Assembly (NCBI GenBank): GCA_965203305.1
Contig: OZ241874.1
Coordinates: 2,914,001 to 2,978,000 of the forward strand
DNA from: Bin80 sp965203305
GTDB lineage: Bacteria; Bacteroidota; Rhodothermia; Rhodothermales; Bin80
Direction: 5' to 3'
Length of the DNA: 64,000 nt
A program made the position numbers and the translations under genes. The notes below the pieces were generated by a model. That model searched no databases and was not told the DNA's origin. It was given only the letters and a program-made list of their open reading frames with translations. This document shows, piece after piece, positions 61,605-64,000 of this stretch; position 1 is the first letter of the stretch; every line of letters begins with the position of its first letter.

Positions 61605-63317
61605 ATGAAATTTCCCCGTCTTGCCAGACTTTCGGCGACATTCCTGTTCCTTGTCTCTTCTCCCCTGTCTGCACCAGCGCAGAATCAGGACATTGGACTT
61701 GTACGTAACAATCCGGGGGCATTTGAGGGATATACCCTGATTGCTCCCATGCTCCACCCCAAGGTCTATCTGATCAACCTAGAGGGACATATCGTGCAGG
61801 AATGGAAGACCAGTGCTGCATTCGGAAGTACCAACCGATTATTGCCGGATGGTGCCTTGCTCCGAGTTTCTGGAGCACCCGCAGGATGGACAGATGTGCA
61901 GGGAATGTCCGGGCGCGTCGAAATTATAGAGTGGGACGGAACGCTGCGATGGCAGTATGATTTTGTTACAGATGAGTACATGCTTCATCATGATGTCGTT
62001 CCCCTGCCGAATGGGAACCTGCTGGGACTCGTCTGGGACCGGCGGGATATGGATGAAATCACGGCCGCAGGGTATGATCCGGGAAATCTGACAGATGGCC
62101 ATACCGAGATTTTCAGTGAGCGCGTGGTAGAGTTTACGCCTGTATTGCCGAATACCATAGAAGTGGTGTGGCAGTGGGATTCCTGGGACCATCTTGTTCA
62201 GGACCATGATCCGCTACTGTCGGATACGTACGAAGACCAGATTTCGGATTATCCGGAACGGATTGATGTGAACACATCCACGGGGGGAGACTGGCTTCAT
62301 TTCAACGCACTGGATTACAACGAGGAGCTGGATATCATTGCAATCAGCGCCTCGTATGTGAATGAAATCTGGGTCATTGACCATAGTACCTCCACCGAAG
62401 AAGCCCAAGGAAATAACGGCGGAAATTTTGGGTTGGGTGGTCGGCTGTTATACCGCTGGGGGAACCCCCGAATGTATGATGCCGGGACAGAGAGTGATCA
62501 GACCTTGCACTTTCTTCACTCTGTCACATGGGTTCCCGACGGGCTGCCTGGAGAAGGAAACCTGCTTGTGTTTGAGAATGGTGTGGGGCAGCCCGAAGGG
62601 GAGTATTCTACGGTGCACGAGATGCAACTGCCGTACATGGAAGAGGTCTATGGAGATGCGATCTGGTTTGCACAGGATATAGACGGATCCTTTCAGGACC
62701 CGGAATCTGTCTGGACTTTCTCCGCTCCCGGGAAATTTTACAGTGACTTTGTTTCAGGGCAGCAACGGCTTCCGAATGGAAACACACTGGTTGCCGAGGG
62801 GATGACCGGACGCATCTTTGAGCTCGCATCCAGCTCCGATCAGCTGGTCTGGGAATATGTCAACCCTGTCATTCAAGCTGGACCTTTATCGCGGGGAGAT
62901 CCGATCCCTCCGTTCGGCCCGCCCGGCTCGGTTCGACTTCAGAATACGATCTTCCGTGCCTTGCGCTACGGGCCTGACTTTGCGGGACTTTCCGACAAGG
63001 ATCTTACCCCAATTGGTCCAATTGAGCTCAATGTCATCGCCAGCAATCCTGATCCATCTTTCCAGATCGCCCTGATCTACCCGAACCCCTTCCAGAGGCA
63101 TGCAACCGTATCCATTCAGATTGATACGCCTCAGGATGTGGAACTGGCTTTGTTCAACATACTTGGGCAAAGGGTAGCCACGATGGCCGATGGATTTCAT
63201 GCTCCGGGGAGCTGGGACTATGTTCTTGATGCTGCCCATCTGCCACCGGGACTTTATGTATGCAGACTGGCCTCAGATGATGGCTTCTCCGTCACACGCT
63301 CCGTGATCCTGCAATAG
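61605..63317 (+). CDS. Arylsulfotransferase-like propeller protein with type IX secretion tail
   Basis: A secreted 570-residue protein. A signal peptide ending PLSAPAQ-N is followed by the propeller with paralogous blocks (MLHHDVVPLPNGNLLGLVWD, DWLHFNALDYNEELDIIAIS, TLHFLHSVTWVPD, QRLPNGNTLVAEG). The last 85 residues are a Por/type IX sorting domain: IALIYPNPFQRHATVSIQI, VELALFNILGQRVATM, LPPGLYVCRLASDDG. Export across the outer membrane and surface attachment or release are therefore expected. It lacks the N-terminal sandwich of its neighbour. Confidence 0.88.
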   Translation: MKFPRLARLSATFLFLVSSPLSAPAQNQDIGLVRNNPGAFEGYTLIAPMLHPKVYLINLEGHIVQEWKTSAAFGSTNRLLPDGALLRVSGAPAGWTDVQGMSGRVEIIEWDGTLRWQYDFVTDEYMLHHDVVPLPNGNLLGLVWDRRDMDEITAAGYDPGNLTDGHTEIFSERVVEFTPVLPNTIEVVWQWDSWDHLVQDHDPLLSDTYEDQISDYPERIDVNTSTGGDWLHFNALDYNEELDIIAISASYVNEIWVIDHSTSTEEAQGNNGGNFGLGGRLLYRWGNPRMYDAGTESDQTLHFLHSVTWVPDGLPGEGNLLVFENGVGQPEGEYSTVHEMQLPYMEEVYGDAIWFAQDIDGSFQDPESVWTFSAPGKFYSDFVSGQQRLPNGNTLVAEGMTGRIFELASSSDQLVWEYVNPVIQAGPLSRGDPIPPFGPPGSVRLQNTIFRALRYGPDFAGLSDKDLTPIGPIELNVIASNPDPSFQIALIYPNPFQRHATVSIQIDTPQDVELALFNILGQRVATMADGFHAPGSWDYVLDAAHLPPGLYVCRLASDDGFSVTRSVILQ

Positions 63318-63470
63318 CCCCTCCTTCCTTCTCCCCTGAACTTCTGTCTCTGAAACTACCTCTCCACGAGACACCCTTTCACATGGTCTCCAGTAACGAA
63401 CACAAAGAAGGGGACATCTCCTTTCGGAAATGCCCCCGTCGTATGGATGGTACCATAACCGTCCTTACAC

Positions 63471-64000
63471 TTACAACTGTGCAGAGACGGTGATAAACTG
63501 AATGTTACTGAAGTAATCCGTTGGAACCATGGAGTAGTCCAGAGAAAGTTCCGTGCCGGCGAAGTCCAGTTTCAATCCTCCCCCAAATGAGTACCCCTTA
63601 TAAAAGGTTACGTTATTCTCCTGACTATACTCGTACCCTCCCCGTATGTAGAGCAGATTTCCGTAGCCGAGCTCTATGGCTCCGCTGAACTCGTCATCCT
63701 CAAAGCTGTTGGAGCGAAAGTTGCCAAGCAGGGTGACGGAGGCACTTGACGTTACATTGCGCTGGTAAGCAAATCCAAAATTCAGAAGTGTCGGATACTG
63801 CACTCCTTCGGATTCCAGCTGAACCGTATTGACACTGGCATCATCCTGCTGGTCTGGCAGCCGCACTCGGCGCCCCAGACCTGTACCAGCATACTGGAGC
63901 TCATTTCCGATATTTTTCAGAGCAACCCCCAGACGAAGACCTGTCTCCCCAACCACATACGTCATACCGGCATCAAAGACAATGCCGGTGGCATTCAAAT
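63471..64000 (-). CDS. PorV/PorQ-family outer-membrane protein (partial)
   Basis: The 3' part of a beta-barrel gene that runs off the right edge. GETGLRLGVALKNIGNELQYAG, YPTLLNFGFAYQR, AIELGYGNLLYIRGGYEYSQEN and FGGGLKLDFAGTELSLDYSM are typical of the PorV/PorQ (UPF0164) barrels, which in type IX secretion shuttle or retain sorted proteins. The final residue pattern (FITVSAQL) fits a barrel end. It converges with the gene for a type IX-sorted protein. The start is not in the window. Confidence 0.85.
   Translation of the reverse strand, partial: LNATGIVFDAGMTYVVGETGLRLGVALKNIGNELQYAGTGLGRRVRLPDQQDDASVNTVQLESEGVQYPTLLNFGFAYQRNVTSSASVTLLGNFRSNSFEDDEFSGAIELGYGNLLYIRGGYEYSQENNVTFYKGYSFGGGLKLDFAGTELSLDYSMVPTDYFSNIQFITVSAQL

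Overview
The window looks like a chromosomal contig from a Rhodothermota/Bacteroidota-type (FCB group) bacterium of about 50% GC. The support is a SusC-like TonB receptor with an N-terminal carboxypeptidase-regulatory domain followed by a DUF4249-like lipoprotein, a secreted protein with a type IX (Por) C-terminal sorting domain, a partial PorV/PorQ-family gene at the right edge, DUF4399 and 6-bladed beta-propeller lipoproteins, and a DhnA-type class I aldolase. I could run no searches, so taxonomy and family names rest on recognised motifs.

Layout. 0-18 kb is mostly housekeeping: phosphatidylethanolamine synthesis (psd-pssA), the tRNA methylthiotransferase mtaB, an Xaa-Pro aminopeptidase, an FKBP lipoprotein, a three-domain kinase/M23/PLP-enzyme fusion, galK, an HtrA protease with a propeller lipoprotein and a MoxR/Mg-chelatase-like ATPase, a TonB receptor pair and a glycosyltransferase. 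18.7-25.9 kb is an accessory island: a large Eco57I/PglX-like DNA methylase broken by a G13 homopolymer (a probable phase switch), then a 1.3-kb transposon-like unit carrying one AAA/STAND-like ATPase and no transposase, then a small anchored coiled-coil protein and decayed sequence. 25.9-40.4 kb is core again: metG, hisB-proC-hisH-hisA-hisF, a photolyase, tsaE-tsaB-tsaD, xylulokinase, an SLC13 transporter and KDG kinase.

40.4-44.4 kb is a second accessory block: an IS110-family element with a strongly structured upstream region (candidate bridge RNA), a decayed stretch, a paralogue of the first ATPase, and tRNA-Arg. 44.5-47.7 kb holds an amine oxidase-like flavoprotein, class I fructose-bisphosphate aldolase and a TIM-barrel isomerase. 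47.8-52.6 kb is a type III-like restriction-modification pair flanked by a direct repeat of the gyrA 3' end. 52-59.5 kb has gyrA, then dapA, dapB and a fused aspartokinase-homoserine dehydrogenase in one lysine/threonine operon, and tRNA-Ala. 60-64 kb has two arylsulfotransferase-like propeller proteins, the second with a type IX sorting tail, and the PorV-like gene.

The strongest candidate for something undescribed is the unit at 23095-24396: inverted repeats matching at 23 of 24 positions, an exact 8-bp duplication (TTACTTTG) on both sides, and one complete ATPase gene as its only content. A diverged paralogue lies 20 kb away and a possible fragment of a third lies near 25.6 kb. It sits directly behind a phase-variable DNA methylase gene, so island turnover, defence and mobility may be linked here; that link is inference.
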